64,000 nt of DNA, from contig CAVQXR010000002.1 in NCBI GenBank assembly GCA_963717955.1, forward strand, positions 1 to 64,000. The letters are read 5' to 3'. Shown in pieces: positions 29,005 to 40,023 of this stretch. The notes below the pieces were generated by a model, which saw only the letters and a program-made list of their open reading frames with translations, was not told the origin of the DNA and searched no databases. Both the position numbers and the translations under genes were made by a program. Origin of the DNA: CAVQXR01 sp963717955. GTDB taxonomy: Bacteria; Actinomycetota; Thermoleophilia; Gaiellales; Gaiellaceae. Within the stretch, counting starts at the first letter, position 1. The number at the start of each line of letters is the position of its first letter.

Positions 29005-29738
29005 TCAAGGACGGACGAGTTGTTGGCCACCGTCGATCTCGAACGTCGCACCGGTGACCGCCGTGTTGCTCATGAGGTGAACGGCGAGTGCAGCGATATC
29101 GGCCGGGCCGACGACACGTCGGATCGGCAGCGTCGTTCGGAGCTGCTCGCGACGCGCGTTTAGCTGGTCGCCGAGGATCGCCGCCGACAGCGGCGTGTCG
29201 ACGAACCCCGCCGCGATCAGGTTCACGCGGACGGGTGCGATCTCGAGCGCGAGGTTCTTCGTCAGCGCGCGAAGCGCGGCGCTGAGTCCCGAGACGAGTG
29301 AAAGGCCGACGGCCGGACGATGATCATCCGTGCAACCGGTGAAGAGAAGTGTCCCTCCCGGGCGAATCTTGCTCGCCGCGTGCTCGGGCGACCTGCAGCT
29401 GGCAGCACGAGCTGCGCGTCGACAGTGCGGCGTGCCGCTTCGACGTCGAACTCCGCGAGCGGCGCGTAGTAGGGAGCCGGGCCCGTGACCAGCACGTGGT
29501 CGACCGGCGCAGGCAGCTCTTCGAAGAACCTCTCGAGCCGGTCGAAGTTGGTGGCGTCGAAGGCCGCGATGCTGGCCCCGAGCTCGAGACCGACTCGGTG
29601 GAGGCGGTCCGCGTTGCGCGCCGTGATGATGACGTCGGCTCCTTCATCGCCCGCACGCCGGGCCGTCTCGAGCCCGATGCCAGAGCTGCCGCCGATCACG
29701 ACAACGGTCTGTCCGGCGAGTTCCAACTCGTGGCTCAC
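29005..29738 (-). CDS. Short-chain dehydrogenase/reductase (frameshifted)
   Basis: The N-terminal frame has GTG at 29738 with GGAGG upstream, and VVVIGGSSGIGLETARRAG, a canonical cofactor loop (GGSSGIG). ITARNADRLHR points to NADP(H). It continues VDHVLVTGPAPYYAPL. Near 29385-29290 the frame changes, and the end is MNLIAAGFVDTPLSAAIL, then AVTGATFEIDGGQQLV. The missing Y-x3-K site falls in the region of shifts (another frame shows AASKIRPGG-like sequence). It belongs to an atypical SDR group. It is divergent from a LuxR-family regulator. Confidence 0.75.
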
Positions 29739-29889
29739 GACGCCGCCTCCGCTTGTCGAACCGGCAGGGCATGGCCCTCGTGGGGGGCCCGCGGCGCGAG
29801 ATCGGGAGCGGCTGCCCGTTCCGGGGGCTAATGGCTGCGCCTCCTGGTTTGTCTCAGGAATGACCCTCGCGGCTCGACCGCTCTGTCGC

Positions 29890-29921
29890 ACCAGGGAGAC
29901 CCCCTGGTTGACTCCCCTGGT
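29890..29921. promoter_or_regulatory. Operator-like repeats between SDR and LuxR regulator
   Basis: ACCAGGG (29890-29896) is followed by its inverse CCCTGGT twice (29902-29908 and 29915-29921). The two inverse copies are 13 bp apart. The site lies in the divergent interval between the SDR and the LuxR-family gene and could bind that regulator or another dimeric protein. Confidence 0.4.
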
Positions 29922-29987
29922 CTCCGCCGGCGCGCAGGAAGCTTGGATTTCGGAGCAGGTATAGGCTCGTCCTGAAGGAGGCCGCCG

Positions 29988-32775
29988 ATGAGGCTTCTCG
30001 GACGTCGTGCGGAATGCGAGGCACTTGACGGGGTCTTGACCGACGCTCTCGCCGGTCGGAGCCGAGTTGCCGTCCTTCGTGGAGAAGCCGGCTCGGGCAA
30101 GAGCGTTTTGCTGGGCTACGTGTCCGAGCGTGTCGCGGGATGGCATGTCGCGACGGCCGTTGGCGTCGAGTCGGAGATGGAGCTGCCCTACAGCGGCCTG
30201 CACCAACTTTGCGCACCGGTGCTGGATTACCTCGAGCGGCTGCCCGCCCCGCAGCGCGAGGCGCTCGCGACGGTGTTCGGACTGAGCGCCGGTCCTGCGC
30301 CCGACCGGTTCCTGGTGGGGCTCGCCACGCTGACGCTGTTCGCCGAGGTCGCCGAGCGGCAACCGCTGGTCTGCATCGTCGACGACGCGCAGTGGCTCGA
30401 CCAGGCCTCCGGGCAGATCATCGGCTTCGTCGCCCGCCGTCTCCTCGCCGAGCGGATCGCGCTCGTCTGCGCGGCGCGCACGGGCATCGGCGAGGATGTC
30501 CTCGTCGGGCTCCCCGAGTTGTCCATCCGCGGACTCGGCGACAGCGATGCACTCGCGCTGCTGCTCGACAACGTGCACGGCCCGCTCGACGCCGCCGTCT
30601 GCGAGCAGATCGTCACGGAGAGCCACGGCAACCCGCTCGCGCTCCTCGAGTTGCCACGCACCTGGAACGCCGCAGAACTCGCCGGCGGATTCGGTCTTCC
30701 CGCCAGTCACGCCGGTCGTCAGCAAGATCGAACAGAGCTATGCCAAGCGCCTCCTGCTGCTTCCGGCCGAGACGCAGCTGCTCGTCCTCGCCGCGGCCGC
30801 GGAGCCGCTGGGCGATCCCGTGCTGCTTCACCGTGCCGCCGAGACCCTCGGCCTCGAGATGACCGCGGCCGGCCCTGCGGTCGACGCCGCGCTGCTCAAG
30901 GTAGACGGGCGGCGGGTCGAGTTCGCGCACCCACTCGTCCGCTCCGCCGCCTACCGCTCTGCTGCGGCCGACGACCGCCACCGTGTGCATCGCGCCCTCG
31001 CCGAAGCAACCGACCCCGAGAGGGACCCGGACCGGCGCGCCTGGCACCGCGCGCACGGGACCCCGGCATCCGACGAGGACATCGCCGCCGAGCTCGAACG
31101 CTCCGCCGGCCGCGCACAGGGCCGCGGCGGCCTGGCCGCGGCCGCGGCTTTTCTCGAGCGTGCAGCGGAGTTGACGCCTGAGCCGGCGCGCCGTGCCCGC
31201 CGTGCGCTCGCCGCGGCACAGAGCAAGCACCGCGCCGGCGCGCCGGATGCAGCGCTGCGCCTGCTCGCCCTTGCCGAGGCCGGACCGCTCGATGGGCTCG
31301 ATCAGGCGCGGGCGGAGCTGCTTCGCGCCCAGGTGACGTTCGCGGTCACCCGGGGCGGCGACGCACCGCAGCTGCTGCTCGAGGCCGCCAAGCGGCTGGA
31401 GCCGCTGGACGGGGCGCTCGCGCGCGAGACGTACCTGGATGCCTTTGCGGCAGCGCTGTTCGCCGACCGGCTCACCCGTGGCGGCGGCGCGCGCGAGATC
31501 GCCGAGGCGGTGCTGGCCGCAGACTGGGGCGAATCGTCGCGGCGCTCGCCGCGCGCTTGCGACATCCTGCTCGAGGGGATCGCCCTGGTCACGATCGACG
31601 GCTACGCGGCCGGTGTGCCGACGCTCAAGCGCGCGCTCCGTGCGTTCCGTGACGAGCCGATGTCTGACGAGGAAGCGTTGCGCTGGCTCTGGCTCGCATG
31701 CCGCGCCGCCCGCGCGCTTGGCGACGAGGCGAGCTGGGATGAGCTCACCGAGCGTCAGGTGCGCCTCGCGCGGGAGGCCGGCGAACTGTCGCTCCTGCCG
31801 ATCGCGCTGGCGGAGCGCTTCAGCGTGCAGCTCTTCCTCGGCGACCTCGTCGCGGCGGAGGCCTTGGTCGTGGAGACCGAGGCCGTCACGGAGGCGACCG
31901 GTAGCCGCCTGGCGCCGCAGGGCGCGATCTTGGCCGCCTTTTGCGGTGAGGAGGCGGAGGCCACGGCGCTGATCGACGCCGCGCGGCGCGACGTGGTGCA
32001 TCGTGGCGAGGGGCTCTGGCTTGTCGCCACCGAGTGGGCGAGCGCCCTTCTCTTCAATGGCCTCGGCCGCTACGAGGAGGCGCTTGCCGCCGCCGAGCAG
32101 GCCGTAGAGCACCCGCACGAGCTGGGTGTGTCGACGTGGGTGCCGACCGAGTTCATCGAGGCGGCCGCACGCAGCGGCCACCCCGAGCGCGCCGCCGGCC
32201 CGCTGCGACGGCTCCAGGAGATCAGCAGTGCCGCCGGCACGGACTGGGCGCTCGGCGTCGAGGCGCGCTCGCGCGCGTTGCTCAGCGAGGCCGACGTTGC
32301 CGAGAGCCTGTACCGCGAGGCGATCGCGCGGCTGAGCCGCACGCGGGTGCGTCCCGCGCTTGCGCGTGCGCACCTGGTCTACGGTGAGTGGCTGCGACGC
32401 GAAGGCCGGCGCGTGGACGCGCGCGAGCAGCTCCGGATTGCGCACAGCATGTATGCGGAGATCGGCATGAACGGGTTCGCCGAACGCGCCCGCCGTGAGC
32501 TGATGGCCACCGGCGAGACGGTGCGCAAGCGCAGCCCGGAGACGCGCGACAGCCTCACCGCGCAGGAGGCGCAGATCGCAAGGCTCGCCGCCGAGGGCAG
32601 CACGAACTCCGAGATCGGCGCACAGCTTTTCATCAGCCCGCGCACGGTCGAGTGGCACCTGCGCAAGGTGTTCGCGAAGCTCGGGATCAGTTCGCGCAAA
32701 GAGCTCCGTACGGAAACGCTCGACCCGCGACGCGCGGCGCCGGACACGCACGTCGGAACGGCGCCGGTCGCCTAG
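29988..32775 (+). CDS. LuxR family ATPase regulator (LAL type)
   Basis: The ~928-residue regulator begins at an ATG with AAGGAGG upstream. It has Walker A GEAGSGKS (residues 32-39), Walker B VCIVDDAQWLD near 125, GNPLALLELP near 210, a long TPR-like middle, and a C-terminal LuxR helix-turn-helix (SLTAQEAQIARLAAEGSTN, then EIGAQLFISPRTVEWHLRKV seen as FISPRTVEWHL). One frame change occurs near 30700. It is cytoplasmic. The divergent SDR and the lactate permease 188 bp downstream are candidate targets, by position only. Confidence 0.88.
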
Positions 32776-32963
32776 CGTTCGAACAGCCCCGTCAGGCCCT
32801 TCAACGCTGCCGATCCGACCACATCCTCGAGCAGCACTCCGCTCGCCGAGACGACCACGCCGATGGCAACTGGCCCGCTGCGCGGGCCGGGGGCTACGCG
32901 CCGTCCCATTCCCACGCATCCGCGTCTTTTCGCGTGCGGCCGGGGACGCGGGAGACTTGCGGC

Positions 32964-34532
32964 ATGTACCAGCAGGTGCACGACCCGGTCGGCGGCTCGC
33001 TCGGGCTGAGCACGCTCTTCGCGGTTCTGCCGCTCGCGACACTGTTCGTGCTGTTGGCCGGGCTGCGGCTGCGGGCTTACCGCGCCAGCCTGATCGCACT
33101 GGCCGTGGCGGTGACAGTCGCGATCGCCGTGTACGGGATGCCGGCGAGGCAGGCGTTCAACAGCGCCGCCGCAGGCGCGGCGTTCGGGATCTTCCCGATC
33201 GTGTGGATCGTGGTGAACGCGGTGTGGATCTACACGATGACTATCGCCACCGGCCACTCGCACACGTTGCGCCGCGGGGTCGGCGCGGCCTCCGGCGACC
33301 AACGCATCCAGGCGCTGATAGTCGCGTTCTCGTTCGGCGCCCTGCTGGAAGCGCTCGCGGGCTTCGGCGCACCCGTTGCCATAACGGTAGGGATGCTCAT
33401 CGCGCTCGGCTTCGAGCCGCTGAAGGCGGCCGGCGTCGCTCTAATCGGCAATACGGCGCCCGCGGCGTTCGGGGCCATCGCCACGCCGATCATCACGCTT
33501 TCAGGGGTGACCGGGATCAGCGAGCGCGACCTGGGCGCGATGGTCGGACGCCAGCTTCCATTCCTCGCCCTGGTCGTGCCGCTGGTGATCGTCTACATCG
33601 TCGACGGCCGCCGCGGCCTGCGCGAAACATGGCGTGTCGCGCTGTTGGCCGGCTCGGCGTTCGCAGTCGCGCAGTTCGTCACGTCGAACTACGTCTCCGT
33701 CGAGCTGACCGACGTCGTCGCGGCCCTCGCTTCTCTGGGTGCCATCGCCGGCTACTTACGGTGGCGGCGGCCGGACGCAGTACGCCGGGGGATACCTCTC
33801 GAGACGATCGAGGCGCTCGCGCCGTACCTGATCCTGATCGTGATCCTCACGCTCGCGCAGGTCGACCCAGTCAAAGGCTTTCTCGCCGATCGAACCGAGT
33901 CGTTCCATTGGCCCGGCCTCGATGTGACGACCGCCGAGGGCGGCGAGCCGCCCGCGGTTACGTTCACCCTCAACTGGCTCGCTACGCCGGGGACGCTGCT
34001 GCTGCTGTGTGGACTCGTCACGATGCTCGCCCTGCGCATCCGGCCTCGTGTGGCGCTGCGCGCTTACAAGGAGACGCTCGTCCGCTTACGAGGCGCGATT
34101 GTCACGGTCACCACGGTGCTTGCGCTCGCGTACGTGATGAACCTTTCCGGGGAGACGGTAACGATCGGGCTGTGGGCCGCGGGTGCCGGCGGCATGTTCG
34201 CGCTGATCTCGCCGTTGATCGGCTGGCTCGGCGTCGCGATCACCGGCTCGGTCACGGCGTCGAACTCGTTGTTGGGCGGACTCCAGGTGGCGGCGGGGCA
34301 CGACGCCGGACTCTCCCCCACACTGGTCGCCGCCGGGAACAGCACGGGCGGCACCCTCGCCAAGATGCTCTCTCCGCAGCACCTCGCGATCGCCGCAGCC
34401 GCCGCCGGCATGGCCGGCCGCGAGGGTGACCTCATGCGCTCAGTACTCAAGTGGAGCATCGCGCTCGTAGCGTTCATGTGCGTGATCGTCTACCTACAGT
34501 CGACCGCGGTGCTGAGCTGGATGGTGCCCTGA
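32964..34532 (+). CDS. L-lactate permease family transporter
   Basis: The 522-residue membrane protein has about 13 hydrophobic helices and the LldP-type blocks AFSFGALLEALAGFGAPVAI (seen as LLEALAGFGAPVA), GNTAPAAFGAIATPI, TGSVTASNSLLGGLQ and GNSTGGTLAKMLSPQHLAIA. It would take up lactate or glycolate with protons. ATG at 32964 has GGGAG upstream. The gene shows no frameshift, unlike its neighbours. The downstream enzymes are hydrolases, not lactate dehydrogenases, so its metabolic partner is not in view. Confidence 0.9.
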   Translation: MYQQVHDPVGGSLGLSTLFAVLPLATLFVLLAGLRLRAYRASLIALAVAVTVAIAVYGMPARQAFNSAAAGAAFGIFPIVWIVVNAVWIYTMTIATGHSHTLRRGVGAASGDQRIQALIVAFSFGALLEALAGFGAPVAITVGMLIALGFEPLKAAGVALIGNTAPAAFGAIATPIITLSGVTGISERDLGAMVGRQLPFLALVVPLVIVYIVDGRRGLRETWRVALLAGSAFAVAQFVTSNYVSVELTDVVAALASLGAIAGYLRWRRPDAVRRGIPLETIEALAPYLILIVILTLAQVDPVKGFLADRTESFHWPGLDVTTAEGGEPPAVTFTLNWLATPGTLLLLCGLVTMLALRIRPRVALRAYKETLVRLRGAIVTVTTVLALAYVMNLSGETVTIGLWAAGAGGMFALISPLIGWLGVAITGSVTASNSLLGGLQVAAGHDAGLSPTLVAAGNSTGGTLAKMLSPQHLAIAAAAAGMAGREGDLMRSVLKWSIALVAFMCVIVYLQSTAVLSWMVP

Positions 34533-34956
34533 CCACGCGGGGTCGGCCCGAGCCGTCAGCCCGTGCGCTAGTCGGCCCTGCCGAAGTGGACGGACCGTGG
34601 AACCGTTGAGCGCGTCGAGGAAGATCGACGCGGCGAGACGGCGCGGCGGTGCCTCGGTCACGCAGCCGTTGGAAGTCGAACATCGACACCGGCGAACGTC
34701 GCGACCGGCGACCGCGAGATGCGCGCCGTCGCGACTCCGCGGCGCGATCCGAGCGCGCTCATGGTCAGCCCCGGCAAAGCCCAGGCTTTGACGCCGGCGA
34801 TCGTCTCCTCCGCGAAGCGACGCATCGAGCGCCACGAGCAGAACCAGGCGACGCCCGGCCCAACCAGGGCATGTACCAGGGACTCCCACGGGTGCGACTG
34901 CTCAGCGAAAGCGCAACCCTGACGAGGTCATCGTCCCCCAAGCGTGAGGAGCGCAC
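34533..34956. other. Gene-poor interval, possible minus-strand remnant
   Basis: No complete gene is visible in these 424 bp. On the minus strand one frame without a start reads ESLVHALVGPGVAWFCSW, AEETIAGVKAWALPGLTM and ARISRSPVATFAGVDV between about 34890 and 34670. It looks protein-like and may be a decayed enzyme fragment, but I cannot name it. Confidence 0.3.
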
Positions 34957-36196
34957 ATGGCTGCTACCACCTCGAAGGAGTCGACGACCGCAGCGGTCGA
35001 AGGCGCGGCGATCCGCCCGTTCCGGGTCGAGATCCCGCAGGAAGAGATCGACGAGCTGCGTCGGCGCCTGCAGGCGACGCGCTGGCCCGAGAAGGAGACC
35101 GTTGCAGACACGTCGCAGGGCGTGCAGCTGGCGACGATGCAGGAGCTCGCTGCGCTACTGGGCCACCGACTACGACTTCGGGAGGCTCGAGGCGAGGCTC
35201 AACGCGTTTCCGCACTTCGTCACCGAGATCGACGGCCTCGACATCCACTTCATCCACGTTCGCTCGCCGCACGAGAACGCGCTGCCGGTGATCATCACGC
35301 ACGGCTGGCCGGGCTCGATCGTCGAGATGCTGAACGTCATCGGCCCGCTCAGCGACCCGACGGCGCACGGCGGCGACGCGGAGGACGCGTTCGACGTGGT
35401 CGTTCCGTCGATGCCCGGCTACGGGTTCTCCGGCAAGCCGACGACCACCGGGTGGGGTCCCGTCAAGCATCGCGGACGCCTGGTTCGTGCTGATGAAGCG
35501 ACTCGGATACGAGCGCTTCGTGGCGCAGGGCGGCGACTGGGGCGCCCAGATCACCGACACGATGGGTGCGAAGGCACCGCCGGAGCTGATCGGCATCCAC
35601 TCCAACATGCCCGGCACCGTCCCGGCCGCCATCGCCAAGGCGCTCTCCTTGAACGTCCTCGGAGCCGGCACCCCGCCGTCCGGTCTGTCCGCCGACGAGC
35701 AGCGCGCGTACGACCGGCTCAACTTCCTCTACACCAAGGGCCTCGGCTACGGAATCGAGATGGGCAACCGTCCGCAGACCCTGTACGGGCTCGCCGACTC
35801 GCCCGGTCGCCCTCGCCGCCTGGATGCTCGACCACGACGCGTACAGCCACGAGGACATCGCCAAGCGCGTTCGAGGGCGAACCGGTCGGCAACCTGACCC
35901 GCGACGAGGTCCTGGACAACATCACGCTCACCTGGGTGACGAACACCGGGGTGTCCTCGGGCCGCCTGTACTGGGAGAACACGCTCGACTTCTTCGATGC
36001 CAAGGGCGTCACCGTTCCCGCCGCCGTCAGCGTCTTCCCGCGCGAGCTCTACCAGGCGCCGCGGAGCTGGGCCGAGCAGGCCTACCCCAACCTCATCTAC
36101 TTCAACGAGCTCGACAGGGGCAACCACTTCGCGGCCTGGCAAGAGCCGGAGCTCTTCACGACCGAGGTGCGGGCGGCGTTCCGGTCGCTGCGCTGA
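34957..36196 (+). CDS. Epoxide hydrolase family protein (frameshifted)
   Basis: The ~410-residue protein has the N-terminal epoxide-hydrolase cap (IRPFRVEIPQEEIDELRRRL) and the alpha/beta hydrolase core: HGWPGSIVEML (oxyanion), DVVVPSMPGYGFS, nucleophile region AQGGDWGAQI with Asp in GGDWG, and a late His in NHFAAWQEPELF. This Asp-based set fits enzymes that hydrolyse epoxides to diols through an ester intermediate. Frames change near 35155, 35465, 35805 and 35868. The start has GAGGA upstream. It is the first of three hydrolase genes on this strand. Confidence 0.82.
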
Positions 36197-36216
36197 TTCT
36201 GCAGAAAGGAGCACTC

Positions 36217-36976
36217 ATGTCCGAGACAACCAACACCGATACCGCGACCGTCGTGCTCGTCCACGGCGCGTTCGCCGATGCATCGAGCTGGAACGGCGTG
36301 ATCGACGCGGCTGCAGGCCAAGGGCGTGCCGGTGACGGCGCCTGCGAACCCGCTGCGCGGGATCGCCGCCGACTCCGCCTACATCGCAGCGGTCCTCGAG
36401 CAGATCGAAGGGCCCGTGGTCGCCGTCGGCCACTCGTACGGCGGCGCGGTGATCACGAATGCCGCGACCGATGCGAAGAACGTCGTCGGCCTCGTCTACG
36501 TGGCGGCCTTCGCCCCCGAGGAGGGCGAGACCCTCGGCGCAGCCGAGGCGGGTTCGAAGGACAGCGTCCTGAACAGTGCGCTCGTCCCCCGGCAGTACCC
36601 GACCGCGAACGGCGGATCGGCGACGGAGTTCTACATCGACCCGGCCAAGGCCCGCGACGCCTTCGCGGGCGATCTCTCCGACCAGGAGGCCGCACTGATC
36701 GGAGCCACCCAGCGGCCCGTCGCCGAGCTCGCGTTCTCCGAGCCGTCGGGCCCGCCGGCGTGGAAGGACCGGCCGTCATGGGCCGTCGTCGCCACCGGCG
36801 ACCGGGCGGCCGGGACGGACGTGACCCGCTCGATGGCGGAGCGGGCCGGTGCGACCATCACCGAGGTCGACGGCTCGCACGTGATCATGATCTCGCAGCC
36901 CCAGGCCGTGGCCGACGTGATCCTCGAAGCCGTCGCGTCCGTCGGCTCCGCGGCGGTGGCCGGCACCGTCGCATGA
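36217..36976 (+). CDS. Alpha/beta hydrolase (one frameshift)
   Basis: The ~252-residue protein has VVLVHGAFADASSW (oxyanion loop), the serine nucleophile elbow VGHSYGG, and the end EVDGSHVIMISQPQAVADVI with the catalytic His. This is the group often annotated as alpha/beta hydrolases related to plant methyl-esterases. One shift near 36312 joins NGVI to LQAKGVPVTAP. The start has AAAGGAG upstream. Its stop overlaps the next start as ATGA, so the two genes are co-translated. Confidence 0.85.
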
Positions 36977-37917
36977 CCGTCGAGACCTCGCCACGGCCAG
37001 CCGCCGCCACCTCGTTCGGCCCGGTGCAGCAGATCGACGCCGGCCTCCTGAACGTCGGCTACGTCGACCTCGGTCCCGCCGACGGTCCCGCGGTCCTCCT
37101 GCTGCACGGCTGGCCGTACGACATCCACAGCTACGTCGACGTCGCCCCGCTGCTGGCCGCGGCGGGCTACCGCGCGATCGTCCCGTACCTGCGCGGCTAC
37201 GGGAGCACGCGCTTCCGCTCCGACGAGACCGTGCGCAACGGCGAGCAGGCGGCGCTCGCCGTCGACGCGATCGCCTTCCTGGACGCGCTCGAGATCGAGA
37301 CGGCGATCGTCGCCGGCTTCGACTGGGGAGCGCGAACCGCGTGACATCGTCGCCGCGCTCTGGCCGGAGCGCGTGCGACGGGCTCGTGTCGGTCAGCGGC
37401 TACCTGATCGGCAGCCAGGAGGCCGGCAAGCTGCCGTTGCCGCCCGAGGCCGAGCATGCAGTGGTGGTACCAGTACTACTTCGCCACCGAGCGCGGCCGG
37501 GCCGGCTACGACAAGTACCGGCGCGACTTTGCGAAGCTGATCTGGCGGACCGCGTCGCCGAAGTGGAACTTCGACGACGCCACCTTCGATCGCAGCGCGG
37601 CATCCTTCGACAACCCGGATCACGTCGCGATCGCGATTCACAACTATCGCTGGCGGCTGGGGCTGGCCGAAGGCGAGCCTCGCTACGACGAGCTCGGAGA
37701 AGCGGCTCGCCGAAGGCCCCGTCATCACCGTGCCCACGATCACGCTCGAGGGCGACGCCAACGGCGCACCACATCCGGATCCGAGCGCCTACGCCGCGAA
37801 GTTCTCGGGCCCGTATTCGCACCGGACCATCGAGGGCGGCATCGGACACAACCTTCCCCAGGAAGCCCCGGAGGCGTTCGCCGACGCCGTCCTCGACGTC
37901 GGCGGCGTGCGAAATGA
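36973..37917 (+). CDS. Alpha/beta hydrolase, haloalkane dehalogenase/epoxide hydrolase type (frameshifted)
   Basis: The ~310-residue enzyme has LLLHGWPYDIHSY, the nucleophile elbow AGFDWGART with Asp, a cap with WWYQYYFATERGR, and the terminal GGIGHNLPQEAPEAFADAV with His. An Asp nucleophile and HGWP point to dehalogenase or epoxide hydrolase chemistry. Frames change near 37340, 37455 and 37690. The end is inferred: the frame with TGA at 37915-37917 overlaps the ATG of the next gene. It forms an overlapping pair with the preceding hydrolase. Confidence 0.8.
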
Positions 37918-38422
37918 GCCTGTTCGGCGTACGCCGGCATCCCGGTGCGACCCCTTGCCCAGCGAGGGCCACCTGCCCGGCTTCGACGGCGCGACCGGCT
38001 GGCTCAACTCGGCGCCGCTCACCGTCGGAGGAGCCTGCGCGGGAAGGTCGTCCTCGTCGACTTCTGGACGTACACGTGCATCAACTGGCTGCGCACGCTC
38101 GCCTACGTCCGCGCGTGGGCCGAGAAGTACCGAGGATCACGGGTCTGGTCGTGGTCGGCGTCCACACGCCCGAGTTCCCGTTCGAGCAGGGACGTCGACA
38201 ACGTCCGCCAGGCCGCCAAGGACATGCGGGTCGAGTACCCGATCGCCTCGACAGCGACTACGGGGTCTGGCGCGACTTCGCCAACCGCTACTGGCCGGCC
38301 GTGTACATCGCGGACGCGCGAAGGACTGCGTCGAGCGCTTCGGGCAGGTTGGAGCCGAGCTCGCTCGCACCCGAGCCGCCCGGGCCCGAAAGCGTCAGCA
38401 GCCGCGTGCCGTTACCGAGTAA
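37914..38422 (+). pseudogene. Truncated thioredoxin-like (redoxin) gene
   Basis: Pieces in several frames read MSLFGVRRHPGATP, LPSEGHLPGFDGATGWLNS, LRGKVVLVDFWTYTCINWLR, VVGVHTPEFPFEQ and DYGVWRDFANRYWPAVYIAD. This is the N-terminal thioredoxin fold of DipZ/TlpA-like redoxins, with T-C-I-N in place of CxxC. After about 140 residues similarity stops, although relatives continue for ~100 or more residues. A 24-bp hairpin follows. Besides small frame errors, the gene lacks its 3' part, so I call it truncated. Confidence 0.65.
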
Positions 38423-38457
38423 CGCGACTTCCATCCGGACGCGCACTTGGGGAGAGC

Positions 38458-38512
38458 GGCATCGGGTCTCGCGCCACACCCCGGTTTGGGTGTGGACGCG
38501 AGACCCGATGCC
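38458..38512. terminator. Very long hairpin between convergent genes
   Basis: A 24-bp stem (38458-38481 with 38488-38512, a single bulged A at 38496) closes a 6-nt loop. It lies between the truncated redoxin gene and the convergent fasciclin gene. Lack of a T-run makes classical termination uncertain, but it is by far the strongest local hairpin in this part of the window. Confidence 0.7.
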
Positions 38513-38544
38513 GTCTGACGGGGAGTGTGTCCCCGGCCGGCGAG

Positions 38545-39534
38545 CTAGGCCGACAGGCTGGGCGGGACGATCACGGTGTCGATCACGTGGATCACACCGT
38601 TCGTCGCCAGGATGTCGGCGGTGACGACGGTGGCGCTGCCGTTGAGGGTCAGCTTTCCGTCCTTCAGCGAGAGCGAGATCGGCTCGCCCTCGAGGGGCTT
38701 GACGGTGCCGTTCTGCTGTGCGACTGCGATCGCCTGAGCGCTCTTGATGTCGCCGGCGACGACGTGGTAGGTGAGCACCTTCGCGAGCAGCGCGGGGTCG
38801 GCGAGGACGGCCGCGTAGGTTGCAGGCGCCGCCTTCGCGAGCTTCGCGAACGCCTCGTTGGTCGGCGCGAAGACGGTGAACGGGCCGGGGGCTGAGATCG
38901 CCTCGACGAGGCCGGCCTTCTGGACGAGCGAGACGAGCGTCGAGAAGTCCGGGTTGCCGGACGCGATCTGGACGATCGACTGCGTCGGCGCCGGCGGCTG
39001 CGACAGCGACGGCGGCACGAGGACCGCGTCGATGGCGTGGATGACTCCGTTCGAGGCCTTCACGTCGGGGATCACCACACGTGCTGTGCCGTTGAGGACG
39101 ATCTTGCCGCCCTTGAAGGAGAGCGCGATCGACTCACCCTGGACGGTCTTGACCTTCAGCCCCTTCTTGGCCGCAGCGATCGCGGCGGCGGCGGGGATGC
39201 GCTTGCCGACGACGTGATAGGTGAGCACGGACTGGAGGAGCTTCTTGTTGGTGGCGACCTTGTTGTAGAGGGCGGGGTCGCTCTTCTTCAGGTTCGCGAA
39301 GGCCTGGTCGGTCGGTGCGAAGACGGTCAGGTTGCCCGGGGCGGAGAGCGTGCCGGCGAGGCCCGCCTTCTTCACGAGCGCGACGAGCGTCTTGAACTTG
39401 CCCGCGGCGACCGCGGTCTGGACGATGTTCTTCTGGCCCATGGCCGTCGTCTTCGCGGGTGAGGCCGCCGAGATCGAGGTGGCGGCTACGAGCGCCGCGG
39501 CACCGATCACGATTGCTGTTCCTATCTTCTTCAT
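38545..39534 (-). CDS. Secreted protein with two fasciclin (FAS1) domains
   Basis: The 329-residue protein has a signal peptide (MKKIGTAIVIGAAALVAATS) and two FAS1 domains, about 37-175 and 188-328. Each has the hallmark FAPTxxAFA (FAPTDQAFANLKK, FAPTNEAFAKLAK) and the YHVV motif (LTYHVVGKRIP, LTYHVVAGDIK), and ends in NGVIHAIDAVLVP or NGVIHVIDTVIVP. FAS1 proteins mediate surface adhesion. It lies 27 nt downstream of a second FAS1 gene in one transcript, whose promoter faces the CarH-type photoreceptor gene. Confidence 0.93.
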   Translation of the reverse strand: MKKIGTAIVIGAAALVAATSISAASPAKTTAMGQKNIVQTAVAAGKFKTLVALVKKAGLAGTLSAPGNLTVFAPTDQAFANLKKSDPALYNKVATNKKLLQSVLTYHVVGKRIPAAAAIAAAKKGLKVKTVQGESIALSFKGGKIVLNGTARVVIPDVKASNGVIHAIDAVLVPPSLSQPPAPTQSIVQIASGNPDFSTLVSLVQKAGLVEAISAPGPFTVFAPTNEAFAKLAKAAPATYAAVLADPALLAKVLTYHVVAGDIKSAQAIAVAQQNGTVKPLEGEPISLSLKDGKLTLNGSATVVTADILATNGVIHVIDTVIVPPSLSA

Positions 39535-39561
39535 GTCAGGTTCCTTTCGGTCTGCGGCCGC

Positions 39562-39971
39562 CTACGCGGCGGGGATCAGGACTCGGTCGATGACGTGGAT
39601 GACGCCGTTTTCGGCTTCGACGTCCGCCTGGATCACGGTGGCGTCGTTGACGGTCACGCCGCCGTTGACGGCGATCGTTGAGCACGCCGCCCTCGACCGT
39701 CTTCTGCTCGCTGTCGTGCGTGATCTGGGCCGACGTGATCCGGCCCGGCGACGACGTGGTAGGTCAGCACCCGGGCGAGCGCGGGCGGGTCGGCGAGGAG
39801 GCCTGTCACGGTCTCCTGCGGGAGCGCTGCGAACGCGTCGTCGGTCGGGGCGAAGACGGTGAACGGTCCTCCGTCGGCGAGCGTCTCGCCGAGGCCGGCG
39901 GCATCGACGGCGGTGAGCAGGGTCTGGAACGTCCCTGCCTCTCGTGCGGTTTCAACGATGTTGTGCGGCAT
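39562..39971 (-). CDS. Single-domain fasciclin (FAS1) protein (frameshifted)
   Basis: The protein begins MPHNIVETAREAGTFQTLL without a signal peptide. It has the FAS1 motifs FAPTDDAFAALP and LTYHVVAG and, after frame changes near 39740 and 39680, ends ENGVIHVIDRVLIPAA at the TAG at 39562. The full length is ~135 residues, one FAS1 domain. The start has AAAGGA upstream. It is the first gene after the minus-strand promoter at 40024-40052. Being leaderless for secretion, it may act inside the cell or leave by another route. Confidence 0.82.
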
Positions 39972-40023
39972 GTCTGCTTCGTTCCTTTCTGGTTGACGTT
40001 CAGGCTGCCGGCCGGTCACTTCT

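Noticed and set aside
30613..33099. An 828-codon minus-strand frame antisense to the LuxR regulator
   Set aside because: It mirrors the coding strand's codon bias. No motif or start signal supports it.
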